From the NCBI GenBank assembly GCA_030533325.1, contig JAUNJJ010000009.1, forward strand, positions 1 to 59,168: 59,168 nucleotides of DNA. The letters are read 5' to 3'. The notes beneath the pieces were generated by a model. The model saw nothing but the letters and a program-made list of their open reading frames with translations, searched no databases and was not told where the DNA came from. Positions 35,564-43,058 of this stretch are shown here, piece by piece; the stretch's first letter is position 1; every line of letters begins with the position of its first letter. This stretch comes from Oscillospiraceae bacterium (GTDB taxonomy: Bacteria > Bacillota > Clostridia > Oscillospirales > Ruminococcaceae). The position numbers were made by a program, and so were the translations under genes.

Positions 35564-36361
35564 ATGAAAAAAGTTGGTTTTTTAGGTGCCGGAAATATGG
35601 GATTTGCCATTATGAAGGGGATTACCGGCAGTTCACTTAAGGATATTTCACTTTATGCTTTTGATATAAGCGAAGAGCTTTGCAAAAGGGCTGAATCCAT
35701 AGGGGTAAATATATGCACATCGGAAAATGACCTTGTTGAAAAATGCGATTATATTTTCCTCGCAGTAAAGCCGCAGGTTCTTCCTGGTGTTCTTGAGACA
35801 ATAAAATCTTCACTTACAGCTGATAAGGTTGTGGTTTCAATCGCAGCAGGTATTTCCGGAGAATACCTTAAGACCAGAACATTCCCTGAGCTTAAGGCAG
35901 TTCTGGTAATGCCGAATACACCACTCCTTCTCGGCGAAGGTGCAACAGCACTTTCAAAGGTTGAACCGGCTTCCGATGAAGAGTTTGCACTTGTCTGCAG
36001 CATTTTTGATGCATGCGGTGAGACGGCGGTTTTACCTGCCGACAAGATGAAAGAGATTATCGCCATAAACGGAAGTAGTCCTGCATTTATCTATCTCTTT
36101 GCAAAGGGATTTATCGAATATGCAGAGGAACAGGGAATTTCAGCGGAAGCAGCTGAAAAGCTCTTTGCGAAAACTCTTATCGGTTCAGCGAAGATGATTA
36201 CAGATTCAGGAAATACAATTGATGAACTTATAAAGATGGTTTCATCACCGGGCGGTACAACACTTGCCGGACTTGACAGGCTTTACGAAGGAAATCTTGT
36301 ACAGACAGTTAAGAATGCATGTGAGAGCTGTACAAAGAGAGCTTACGAGCTCGCCGAATAA
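35564..36361 (+). CDS. proC: Pyrroline-5-carboxylate reductase
   Basis: The protein has 265 residues from the ATG at 35564 (AAAGGAATTTTTACT upstream). The Rossmann fold starts at once with VGFLGAGNMGFAIMKGI (GxGxxG at 8-13). The catalytic domain has VLVMPNTPLLLGEGATALS, then NGSSPAFIYLF and SSPGGTTLAGLDRLYE, all diagnostic of ProC. It catalyses the last step of proline synthesis, NAD(P)H-dependent reduction of pyrroline-5-carboxylate. No other proline gene is in the window. Confidence 0.96.
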   Translation: MKKVGFLGAGNMGFAIMKGITGSSLKDISLYAFDISEELCKRAESIGVNICTSENDLVEKCDYIFLAVKPQVLPGVLETIKSSLTADKVVVSIAAGISGEYLKTRTFPELKAVLVMPNTPLLLGEGATALSKVEPASDEEFALVCSIFDACGETAVLPADKMKEIIAINGSSPAFIYLFAKGFIEYAEEQGISAEAAEKLFAKTLIGSAKMITDSGNTIDELIKMVSSPGGTTLAGLDRLYEGNLVQTVKNACESCTKRAYELAE

Positions 36362-36418
36362 AGAATAAAAATATTTTTCCGGTCATATCTATTAGTACAA
36401 GGATATTAAACAGATAGG

Positions 36419-37039
36419 ATGATCGGATTGAAAAACAAAAGAAATTCAGAAGATTCAGGAAGAATAAAGGTCATTATGCTGCTTTTTGCGGTGATGATAA
36501 CGGGGATATTTTTCGGAACTCTGCTCTTTTGCAGAAGCAGTGAACCATCCCTGTATATGTCAGATGCCCTCTGTCATGGATTTATAAAGCTTTCCTGTAC
36601 GCAGACTGTAACGGAAATTTTTACAAGATCTTTAACGTGGACATCCTTTTTGCTGATACTGCTTATGTTTTCAGGATTCTGCAGCATTTCACAGCCTGCC
36701 GGAATGATAATACTTTTCTGGCGCGGAGCGGCACTTGGTGTTTCGGTTTCATATATGTACAGCATTTATGAGATTAAGGCCGCAGCAATATCAGCACTTA
36801 TGATACTTCCGCATGCACTTGCAACTTCAGTAATTCTTGTATATGCAGCAAGGGAAGCATTAAGACTTTCCAATCTTTCGTTGCTGTATATAATTGGAAA
36901 ATGCACTGATGAAGAAAAATGTTCACCGCAGGTTAAACTGTATTTCATAAGATTTGCAGTGCTTATGCTGCTGGTTCTGGTTTCATCTGCTGCAGACTGT
37001 GCATTAACCTGTTTTTTTACTGACATACTTCTGAATTGA
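36419..37039 (+). CDS. SpoIIM-like integral membrane protein
   Basis: This protein of about 206 residues has five hydrophobic helices (about 19-40, 70-90, 93-118, 122-147, 178-202), a size and helix pattern like SpoIIM/DUF95 proteins. In Bacillus SpoIIM works with SpoIID and SpoIIP in engulfment, and paralogs occur in non-sporulating bacteria. Start uncertain: the ATG at 36419 lacks a ribosome-binding site, while a TTG at 36428 has AGGATGA about eight bases upstream. It lies 17 bases before the DUF624 gene, probably one operon. No other sporulation gene is nearby. Confidence 0.6.
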   Translation: MIGLKNKRNSEDSGRIKVIMLLFAVMITGIFFGTLLFCRSSEPSLYMSDALCHGFIKLSCTQTVTEIFTRSLTWTSFLLILLMFSGFCSISQPAGMIILFWRGAALGVSVSYMYSIYEIKAAAISALMILPHALATSVILVYAAREALRLSNLSLLYIIGKCTDEEKCSPQVKLYFIRFAVLMLLVLVSSAADCALTCFFTDILLN

Positions 37040-37055
37040 AAACAGGAGGAAAAAT

Positions 37056-37913
37056 ATGGCTGGTTTTTTTGGCATGGGCGGTTATGATAACGCCGGTTCA
37101 GGAATATCCAAAAGTGCCGCACCAAAAGGAAGTCTTAAGCTTTTCTTTGAAATACTCGGAGTAAGAATCTGGAAGCTGTTCACACTTAATCTGATTTATG
37201 TGCTGGCATGTATTCCGGTTATAACCATTGGTCCTGCTACTGCAGGAATGACAAAGGTACTTAAAAATTATGCGATAGACAAGAATGCCTATGTCTGGCT
37301 TGATTTTAAGGAAACTTTCAGAAAGAATTTTTTTAGGGCATTTATCTGGGGAATAGTTGATATAGTGGCATATGCGGGTGTAGTTACAGGACTTGTCATC
37401 TATCCGATGATGATAAAGGATCAGTCTTTAAATATTCCGGAGCCTCTGCTGTATGTTATGTATGTACTGACCATGAGTGTAGGCGTTACATTTACGATAA
37501 TGAATTACTACATTTATATGATGATGGTTTCCACAGATTTATCCATGAAAAATATCATCAAAAATTCACTTGCACTTGCCTTTCTTGCACCAAAGAAGAA
37601 CCTTATTGCTCTTGCTTCGAATCTGGTTCTTCCGCTTATCCCTCTTCTGCTCATCATATATGTAAATATGCAGTTCGTCTTTATACTTCCGTTTGCACCT
37701 GCCTCACTTATCGGCTTTATAGTGTGTTACTGCTGCTATCCTGTAGTACAGAAATATGTTATAAACCCTTATTATGAAGCAAGGGGAGAGGAGAATCCTG
37801 AAAATCCTAGCTATACAACATCAGATGAGGAAGTACTGTTTGAGGATATGGGCGGAAAGGAAAAGCCTGTTGAGATGAAGAAAAAAACACGCAAAGGTAA
37901 AATTATTTCCTAA
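37056..37913 (+). CDS. DUF624 (YesL-like) membrane protein
   Basis: This 285-residue protein has five to six membrane segments. After a Gly-rich N-terminus, [20 protein letters not shown] leads into [20 protein letters not shown], the conserved DUF624 opening (PAT-A...). The C-terminal 50 residues are polar and charged ([19 protein letters not shown]). YesL-like proteins often sit near carbohydrate uptake genes, but function is unknown. AGGAGGAA precedes the start. Confidence 0.8.
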   Translation: MAGFFGMGGYDNAGSGISKSAAPKGSLKLFFEILGVRIWKLFTLNLIYVLACIPVITIGPATAGMTKVLKNYAIDKNAYVWLDFKETFRKNFFRAFIWGIVDIVAYAGVVTGLVIYPMMIKDQSLNIPEPLLYVMYVLTMSVGVTFTIMNYYIYMMMVSTDLSMKNIIKNSLALAFLAPKKNLIALASNLVLPLIPLLLIIYVNMQFVFILPFAPASLIGFIVCYCCYPVVQKYVINPYYEARGEENPENPSYTTSDEEVLFEDMGGKEKPVEMKKKTRKGKIIS

Positions 37914-37918
37914 AACTC

Positions 37919-37947
37919 TTTACAACGGGATATATATATGATATAAT
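37919..37947 (+). promoter_or_regulatory. Promoter of rpsO
   Basis: TTTACA (37919-37924), 17 bases, TATAAT (37942-37947), about 106 bases before the rpsO start. Confidence 0.75.
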
Positions 37948-37954
37948 AGTAAAC

Positions 37955-38053
37955 GTACCGTGTACTTGGAATCTGGATATTGCCCGTCGGGGAGTTTTAC
38001 CTTCCTTATTCTATGTTACGGCATTTATAATATTTCAAAGAGGTGAAAACGCA
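37955..38053 (+). promoter_or_regulatory. rpsO leader, candidate S15 autoregulatory RNA
   Basis: The roughly 100-base leader contains short GC-containing stems (e.g. CCCGTCGGGG around 37983-37992) and then an AT-rich run to GAGGTG. S15 represses its own mRNA in several bacteria through unrelated leader structures; the length here would allow it, but no known structure is recognised. Confidence 0.3.
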
Positions 38054-38320
38054 ATGTTATTAAAGGAAGAAAAGACAGCTGTTATCGAAGCTAACAGAAC
38101 ACACGAAAAGGACACAGGTTCTCCTGAAGTTCAGATTGCTATTCTCACAAAGAGAATCAACGATCTTAACGAGCACCTTAAGGTTCACAAGAAGGACCAC
38201 CACTCAAGAAGAGGTCTTCTCAAGATGGTAGGTCACAGACGTAACCTTCTCAACTACCTTCAGAAGAAGGACGTTGAAAGATACCGTGCAATTATCAGCA
38301 AGCTCGGATTACGTAAGTAA
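38054..38320 (+). CDS. rpsO: 30S ribosomal protein S15
   Basis: The 88-residue protein contains [40 protein letters not shown] and [20 protein letters not shown], all diagnostic. S15 is a primary binder of the central domain of 16S rRNA. The rpsO-pnp order is widespread. Confidence 0.98.
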   Translation: MLLKEEKTAVIEANRTHEKDTGSPEVQIAILTKRINDLNEHLKVHKKDHHSRRGLLKMVGHRRNLLNYLQKKDVERYRAIISKLGLRK

Positions 38321-38326
38321 TAATAA

Positions 38327-38362
38327 AAAAGGCAGTCTGGAGCAATCCGTCTGCCTTTTCAA
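38327..38362 (+). terminator. Intrinsic terminator between rpsO and pnp
   Basis: Arms AAAAGGCAG/CTGCCTTTT (38327-38335, 38351-38359) with possible further inner pairs; the Ts are part of the 3' arm, so termination may be partial. Confidence 0.75.
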
Positions 38363-38381
38363 TATTTTACACTATTTACCA

Positions 38382-38465
38382 TAAGGCAGTACTCATTTAG
38401 CATTAAACAGAGAAACTGAGTGTGTGGATTTGGTTTTTCTGTTTATTGCTGAATATACTGCCTTA
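38382..38465 (+). promoter_or_regulatory. Long stem-loop in the pnp 5' leader, probable RNase III-type autoregulation element
   Basis: Outer arms TAAGGCAGTA/TACTGCCTTA (38382-38391, 38456-38465) are perfect, and inner arms ATTTAGCATTAAACAGAGAA / TTTTTCTGTTTATTGCTGAA also pair nearly throughout, giving a stem of about 33 base pairs with a 17-base loop. In E. coli PNPase controls its own mRNA after RNase III cuts such a leader stem. Location 30 bases before the pnp start fits the same idea here. Confidence 0.65.
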
Positions 38466-38497
38466 AGAAAAATATTATTTTCGGAGGCGGAAAAAAG

Positions 38498-40609
38498 ATG
38501 TTTGAAAATTACAGAAAGTTTGAAACAACATTTGCGGGCAGACCGCTTGTTGTTGAAACAGGAAAGACATGTGGATTATCCAACGGTTCATGCTGGGTAA
38601 GATACGGTGAAACAGTAGTTATGGCTAACGTTACAGCAAGTGTTAAGCCAAGAGAGGGCGTTGACTTTTTCCCTCTTTCAGTTGACTACGAAGAAAGACT
38701 TTACGCAGTAGGCAAGATTCCGGGATCATTCACCAAGAGAGAAGGAAAGCCTTCAGAAAAAGCTATCCTTACATCAAGAGTTGTTGACCGTCCTATCAGA
38801 CCACTCTTCCCTAAGGATATGAGAAATGACGTTTCAGTAGTAATGACAGTTCTCGCTGTTGATCCTGACAACTCACCTGAGATTACAGGTATGCTCGCAA
38901 CTTCAATAGCTATTTCCATTTCAGATATTCCGTGGAACGGACCTGTTGCAGGTGTAAGCGTTGGTCTCGTTGACGGTGAGCTCGTTCTCAACCCTACACT
39001 TGAACAGAGAGCAAAGAATGACCTCAATCTTACTGTTGCAGCTTCAATGGACAAGATCGTTATGATCGAAGCCGGTGCAAACGAAGTTCCTGATGACAAG
39101 ATGCTCGAAGCTATCGAATTCGGACATGCCGAAATCAAAAAGATGGTTTCATTCATCAGTGATATCCAGAAGCAGATCGGCAAGAAGAAGTTTGAATTTG
39201 AATCAATGGAAGTTGATCACGATTTATTCGATGCAATTGCTGAACTTGCTGAAGAAAGAGTAAAGGTTGCTCTTGATACAGATGACAAGAATATCAGAGA
39301 AGAAAGACTTCAGCCAATCAAGGATGAGATTCACGAAAAGTTCGATGAACAGTATCCTGAACAGATTGCTATGATAGACGAATGTATCTACAAGCTTCAG
39401 AAGAAGATTGTAAGAAACTGGCTCTACGAAGGCAAGCGTGTTGACGGAAGAGGCATTGATGAGATCAGACCTCTTAACGCTGAAGTTGGTCTCCTTCCAA
39501 GAGTACACGGTTCAGGTCTCTTTACAAGAGGTCAGACACAGGTTCTTACAATTGCCACACTCGGTCCTGTAAGTGATTCACAGAAGATTGACGGTCTTGA
39601 CGAAGAAGATACAAAGAGATATATGCACCAGTACAACTTCCCTTCATACTCAGTTGGCGAAACAAAGCCAAGCAGAGGTCCGGGAAGACGTGAGATTGGT
39701 CACGGTGCACTTGCAGAAAGAGCTCTTGAGCCGGTTATTCCTTCAGTTGAAGAGTTCCCGTATGCTTTAAGACTTGTTTCTGAAGTTCTTTCATCAAACG
39801 GTTCAACATCACAGGGTTCTATCTGTGGTTCAACACTTGCACTTATGGATGCCGGCGTTCCGATCAAGGCTCCTGTAGCAGGTATCTCATGCGGACTTAT
39901 CACAAAGCCTGATTCAGACGATTTCATGACAATGGTTGATATCCAGGGTCTCGAAGACTTCTTCGGTGACATGGACTTCAAGGTTGGCGGTACACACAAG
40001 GGTATCACAGCTATTCAGGTTGACATCAAGGTTGACGGTCTTACAATGCCGATCATCAGGGAAGCATTTGAAAAGACAAGAAAGGCTCGTCTCTACATTC
40101 TCGATGAGATTATGCTCAAGGCTATTCCTGCTCCGAGAGAAAAGGTAAACAAGTATGCTCCTAAGATGCTTCAGACAAAGATTCCTGTAGACAAGATTCG
40201 CGAAGTAATCGGTCAGGGCGGAAAGGTTATCCAGAAGATTTCTGCTGAATGCGAAGTTAAGATTGACATCTCAGAAGACGGTTCAGTATTTATCTCAGGT
40301 ATTGATTACGACAAGGCAGAAAAGGCTCTTCAGATTGTTAAGACAATTGCAAATGACCCTGAAGTAGGTGCTATCTACAAGGGCAAGGTTGTAAGAATCA
40401 TGCAGTTCGGTGCCTTTGTTGAAATTGCTCCTGGAAAGGACGGTCTCGTTCATATTTCAAAGCTTGACAAGTCAAGGGTTGAAAAGGTGGAAGACGTTGT
40501 TTCCATCGGTGACGAAATCGTTGTTAAGGTAATGGAAATTGACAATCAGGGCAGAATCAACCTTTCAAGAAAGGACGCTCTTGCTGATATCGAAGCAAAG
40601 AAGCAGTAA
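38498..40609 (+). CDS. pnp: Polyribonucleotide nucleotidyltransferase (PNPase)
   Basis: This 703-residue enzyme phosphorolyses RNA from the 3' end. Two RNase PH domains are visible (first: GETVVMANVTASVKPREGVD, DRPIRPLFPK; second: GLFTRGQTQVLTIATLG, FPSYSVGETKPSRGPGRREI), with the active-site Asp in MDFKVGGTHKGITAIQVDIK. A KH domain (VIGQGGKVIQKISAEC) and an S1 domain (YKGKVVRIMQFGAFVEIAPG) follow. Complete and normal in length. Starts after TCGGAGGCGG. Confidence 0.98.
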   Translation: MFENYRKFETTFAGRPLVVETGKTCGLSNGSCWVRYGETVVMANVTASVKPREGVDFFPLSVDYEERLYAVGKIPGSFTKREGKPSEKAILTSRVVDRPIRPLFPKDMRNDVSVVMTVLAVDPDNSPEITGMLATSIAISISDIPWNGPVAGVSVGLVDGELVLNPTLEQRAKNDLNLTVAASMDKIVMIEAGANEVPDDKMLEAIEFGHAEIKKMVSFISDIQKQIGKKKFEFESMEVDHDLFDAIAELAEERVKVALDTDDKNIREERLQPIKDEIHEKFDEQYPEQIAMIDECIYKLQKKIVRNWLYEGKRVDGRGIDEIRPLNAEVGLLPRVHGSGLFTRGQTQVLTIATLGPVSDSQKIDGLDEEDTKRYMHQYNFPSYSVGETKPSRGPGRREIGHGALAERALEPVIPSVEEFPYALRLVSEVLSSNGSTSQGSICGSTLALMDAGVPIKAPVAGISCGLITKPDSDDFMTMVDIQGLEDFFGDMDFKVGGTHKGITAIQVDIKVDGLTMPIIREAFEKTRKARLYILDEIMLKAIPAPREKVNKYAPKMLQTKIPVDKIREVIGQGGKVIQKISAECEVKIDISEDGSVFISGIDYDKAEKALQIVKTIANDPEVGAIYKGKVVRIMQFGAFVEIAPGKDGLVHISKLDKSRVEKVEDVVSIGDEIVVKVMEIDNQGRINLSRKDALADIEAKKQ

Positions 40610-40629
40610 TTACTTCATATAAACAACAT

Positions 40630-40662
40630 ACAGCTCTGTGACATTAGTTGCAGGGCTGTTTT
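40630..40662 (+). terminator. Intrinsic terminator of pnp
   Basis: Arms ACAGCTCTG/CAGGGCTGT (40630-40638, 40651-40659) with one G-U, then TTTT. Confidence 0.8.
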
Positions 40663-40704
40663 AGTCAGGATATATATTCCTCCGTGCTACTTGCACAAAA
40701 ACTC

Positions 40705-40733
40705 TTGCATTTCTCATGGATTTATGGTATAAT
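40705..40733 (+). promoter_or_regulatory. Promoter of the PHP-domain gene
   Basis: TTGCAT (40705-40710), 17 bases, TATAAT (40728-40733), with a leader of about 80 bases. Confidence 0.7.
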
Positions 40734-40820
40734 TTTTATATTGTTATCTTGCTGGAATTTTAATCGGGCGATTTACATATAGATTATTATACATAGATTA
40801 TCTGCAGGGGAGGAATACAA

Positions 40821-41666
40821 ATGAAAATAGATCTGCATTGCCACACAACGCTTTCTGACGGGTCATTCGGTATAGAGGAAGTGATAACACAGGCAAAAAG
40901 AACAGGAATAGATGTTCTTTCAATTACCGATCACGATACGCTTGCTTCATACTCAAGAGCTAAGGTACTGGCTGAAAGATACGGAGTAAAACTGATTCAG
41001 GGCGTTGAGATGTCTGCCTGGGACAAGGAGAGAAACCGGAAAGTACATATTCTCTGTTATGCTCCAAAGAAACCGGACAGGCTTGAAGGGCTTTGTCTCA
41101 AATGCTGTGAGATAAGAAAATCCTGCTCGAAGGAAATGATTGAAAAGGTTAGTGAACTCTATCCTATAACACCGGAAAGTGTACTCAAGTTTGCTACCGG
41201 CAGCAAGAGTATTTTCAAGCAGCACATAATGCGTTCTCTGATAGAACACGGATATGCACTCGAATTTTACGGAAAGCTTAACGATGAGCTTTTCAATCTT
41301 GAAAACGGAACATGTCTTGTTGAACGTGAGTATCCTGATGTGAAGTTTGTACTTGAGCTTATACGTTCAGCCAGGGGAGTATCTGTTATGGCTCATCCTG
41401 CACAGTATGACAATATTGAACTGCTTGAAGAACTTGCAGCAGGCGGTAAGATTGACGGAGTGGAGATAGGTCACTATACAACAACTCCGGAAACGGAGAA
41501 GAAACTGTTTGAGATTGCGGAAAAATACAATCTTATCGTAACAGGCGGTTCTGATTTCCATGGCCTTTACAACGCTCAGCCGACATATCTCGGAAGCCGT
41601 ACAACCACAAAGGAAAATCTCGACAGGATAATAAAACTTTCAAATAAAAGAGGAACAGAAAACTAA
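40821..41666 (+). CDS. PHP-domain metal-dependent phosphoesterase
   Basis: This 281-residue protein begins MKIDLHCHTTLSDGSFGIEE, with the first PHP motif (DLHxH), then SITDHDTLASY, MSAWDKERNRKVHILCY, VMAHPAQYDN and TGGSDFHG, which carry the remaining metal ligands. Family members related to TrpH/RNase AM act on 5' ends of RNA or on nucleoside 3',5'-bisphosphates; which activity holds here is not decidable from sequence. The TSCPD gene follows after about 38 bases. Confidence 0.9.
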   Translation: MKIDLHCHTTLSDGSFGIEEVITQAKRTGIDVLSITDHDTLASYSRAKVLAERYGVKLIQGVEMSAWDKERNRKVHILCYAPKKPDRLEGLCLKCCEIRKSCSKEMIEKVSELYPITPESVLKFATGSKSIFKQHIMRSLIEHGYALEFYGKLNDELFNLENGTCLVEREYPDVKFVLELIRSARGVSVMAHPAQYDNIELLEELAAGGKIDGVEIGHYTTTPETEKKLFEIAEKYNLIVTGGSDFHGLYNAQPTYLGSRTTTKENLDRIIKLSNKRGTEN

Positions 41667-41704
41667 CCTGTTTTCTTAAAAAATGATAAAGGAGTAAAAA
41701 AATT

Positions 41705-41947
41705 ATGAACGTAAATTTCACACCAAGAGGCGTTTGCTCAAGAAACATTAATTTTGATCTTGAGGACGGTATAATTAAAAATGTTAAGTTCACAGGCGGC
41801 TGCAACGGTAACCTTCAGGGAATCGGAAAGCTTGTTGAAGGAATGAAGGCTGAAGAAGTTATCTCAAGACTTGAGAGCATAAACTGCAACGGCAAGGGCA
41901 CATCATGTCCTGACCAGCTTGCACAGGCTATCAAGGCTAATATCTGA
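41705..41947 (+). CDS. TSCPD domain-containing protein (TIGR03905 type)
   Basis: The 80-residue protein has FTPRGVCSRNINFDLEDG, FTGGCNGNLQGIGKLVEG and CNGKGTSCPDQLAQAI. The TSCPD motif is the C-terminal module of vitamin-B12-dependent ribonucleotide reductases; free-standing short forms such as this are common in Firmicutes and unexplained. Conserved Cys residues suggest metal binding. AAAGGAGT precedes the ATG. Confidence 0.9.
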   Translation: MNVNFTPRGVCSRNINFDLEDGIIKNVKFTGGCNGNLQGIGKLVEGMKAEEVISRLESINCNGKGTSCPDQLAQAIKANI

Positions 41948-42068
41948 TTACAGTCTGAGGCGTTTTTTACATACTTTACTTAAGTTAATCAGATCTGTGA
42001 TCTGACTATAAATATAGTGAACGCAGTTTATTGCGTTTACTAAATCTTTAAAACAAGGAGTTTGCTTT

Positions 42069-42107
42069 TTGAAAAAAATCAGCAGAACAATGGAGATTGT
42101 GGCATAA
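42069..42107 (+). CDS. Possible 12-codon leader peptide upstream of the GNAT gene
   Basis: A TTG at 42069, eight bases after AAGGAG (42055-42060), opens MKKISRTMEIVA and stops at TAA 42105-42107. One base later a hairpin with arms CGGGAGG/CCTCCCG (42109-42115, 42136-42142) begins. The combination of a well-placed ribosome-binding site, mini-ORF and stem recalls translational attenuation leaders of resistance genes. Could be coincidence; the start codon is a rare one. Confidence 0.3.
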   Translation: MKKISRTMEIVA

Positions 42108-42185
42108 CCGGGAGGCTTGCAGCAATCGGAACAAACCTCCCGCAGAGATGCATTTGAGTTGACAAATTTCAGGAGGAAAAAAACA

Positions 42186-42812
42186 ATGAATAAAAACAAC
42201 ATAATAATTCGTCTGGAGAGAAAAGAAGAATACCGTGAGGTAGAAAACCTTGTAAGAGAAAGTTTCTGGAACGTTTACCGTCCGGGATGTCTGGAACACT
42301 ATGTGCTGAATCAGCTGAGAAATGACGAGGCGTTCGTACCGGAACTTGACTTTGTCATGGAAAAGGACGGAGTGATTATCGGGCAGAACATTTTTATGAG
42401 AGCGGTTATCAAAGCTGATGACGGCAGAGATATTCCGATTATGACAATGGGTCCGATTTGCATTGCACCGGAACTTAAGCGTCAGGGATACGGAAAGATA
42501 CTGCTTGACTATTCTCTTGAAAAAGCAAAAGAGATGGGCTGCGGTGCGCTTTGCTTTGAAGGAAACATTGATTTCTATGGCAGAAGCGGATTTAAGTATG
42601 CCAGTGAATACGGTATCCGTTACCACGGACTTCCGGAGGGAGAAGATGCATCATTTTTCCTCTGCAGAGAGCTGACCGAAGGATATCTTGATGGTATTTC
42701 AGGTGAATACGCCACCCCGGCCGGATACTTCGTCGATGAGGCTGAAGCAGAAAAATTTGATATGCAGTTTCCGAAGAAGGAAAAATTAAAACTTCCGGGA
42801 CAGCTTTTCTAA
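42186..42812 (+). CDS. GNAT family N-acetyltransferase
   Basis: The protein has 208 residues from the ATG at 42186 (AGGAGGAAAAAAAC upstream; the longer frame reads through the ribosome-binding site). It shows the GNAT motif A: MTMGPICIAPELKRQGYGKI, an R/Q-x-x-G-x-G/A acetyl-CoA pyrophosphate loop (RQGYGK), and GCGALCFEGNIDFYGRSGF with the typical Y-x-x-x-GF. The substrate is unknown; such proteins acetylate small amines or protein N-termini. A possible leader peptide and hairpin lie upstream. Confidence 0.88.
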   Translation: MNKNNIIIRLERKEEYREVENLVRESFWNVYRPGCLEHYVLNQLRNDEAFVPELDFVMEKDGVIIGQNIFMRAVIKADDGRDIPIMTMGPICIAPELKRQGYGKILLDYSLEKAKEMGCGALCFEGNIDFYGRSGFKYASEYGIRYHGLPEGEDASFFLCRELTEGYLDGISGEYATPAGYFVDEAEAEKFDMQFPKKEKLKLPGQLF

Positions 42813-42821
42813 ACAGATAAT

Positions 42822-42864
42822 AAAATCCCCCTACATTTCGCAGTTGTAGGGGGATTTTTTGGTG
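42822..42864 (+). terminator. Intrinsic terminator of the GNAT gene
   Basis: Perfect 14-base arms AAAATCCCCCTACA/TGTAGGGGGATTTT (42822-42835, 42845-42858), followed by more Ts. Confidence 0.93.
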
Positions 42865-43003
42865 TTTACCTTGTTATCATTATTATCTATTGGGTATTGT
42901 AACACCATCGCTGGAATTTGTAAATAATCCGGGTTGACCGCAGGTAATAAATTTCTTTCATTCTTGTGAAAGAAAACGAAAGAAAGCCGTAAAATAACAG
43001 AAC

Positions 43004-43036
43004 CTCCGCAGAAAATACTCTGCGGAGATTTTTATT
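43004..43036. terminator. Hairpin with T-run near the end of the GH43/CE1 gene
   Basis: Arms CTCCGCAG/CTGCGGAG (43004-43011, 43020-43027). The long T-run lies on its right on the plus strand, while the minus-strand side has only GTTCTGTTATTTT. It could end the leftward enzyme gene weakly or block rightward read-through. Confidence 0.6.
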
Positions 43037-43058
43037 TTTTGTATAAGTTCATCCCGTA

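Noticed and set aside
38701-40008. Antisense frames of 160 and 102 codons within pnp
   Set aside because: They are shadows of pnp, which is complete and strongly conserved in the forward frame.
40610-40820. Riboswitch before the PHP-domain gene
   Set aside because: The gap holds only the pnp terminator and a plain promoter with an AT-rich leader; no conserved aptamer-like sequence was recognised.
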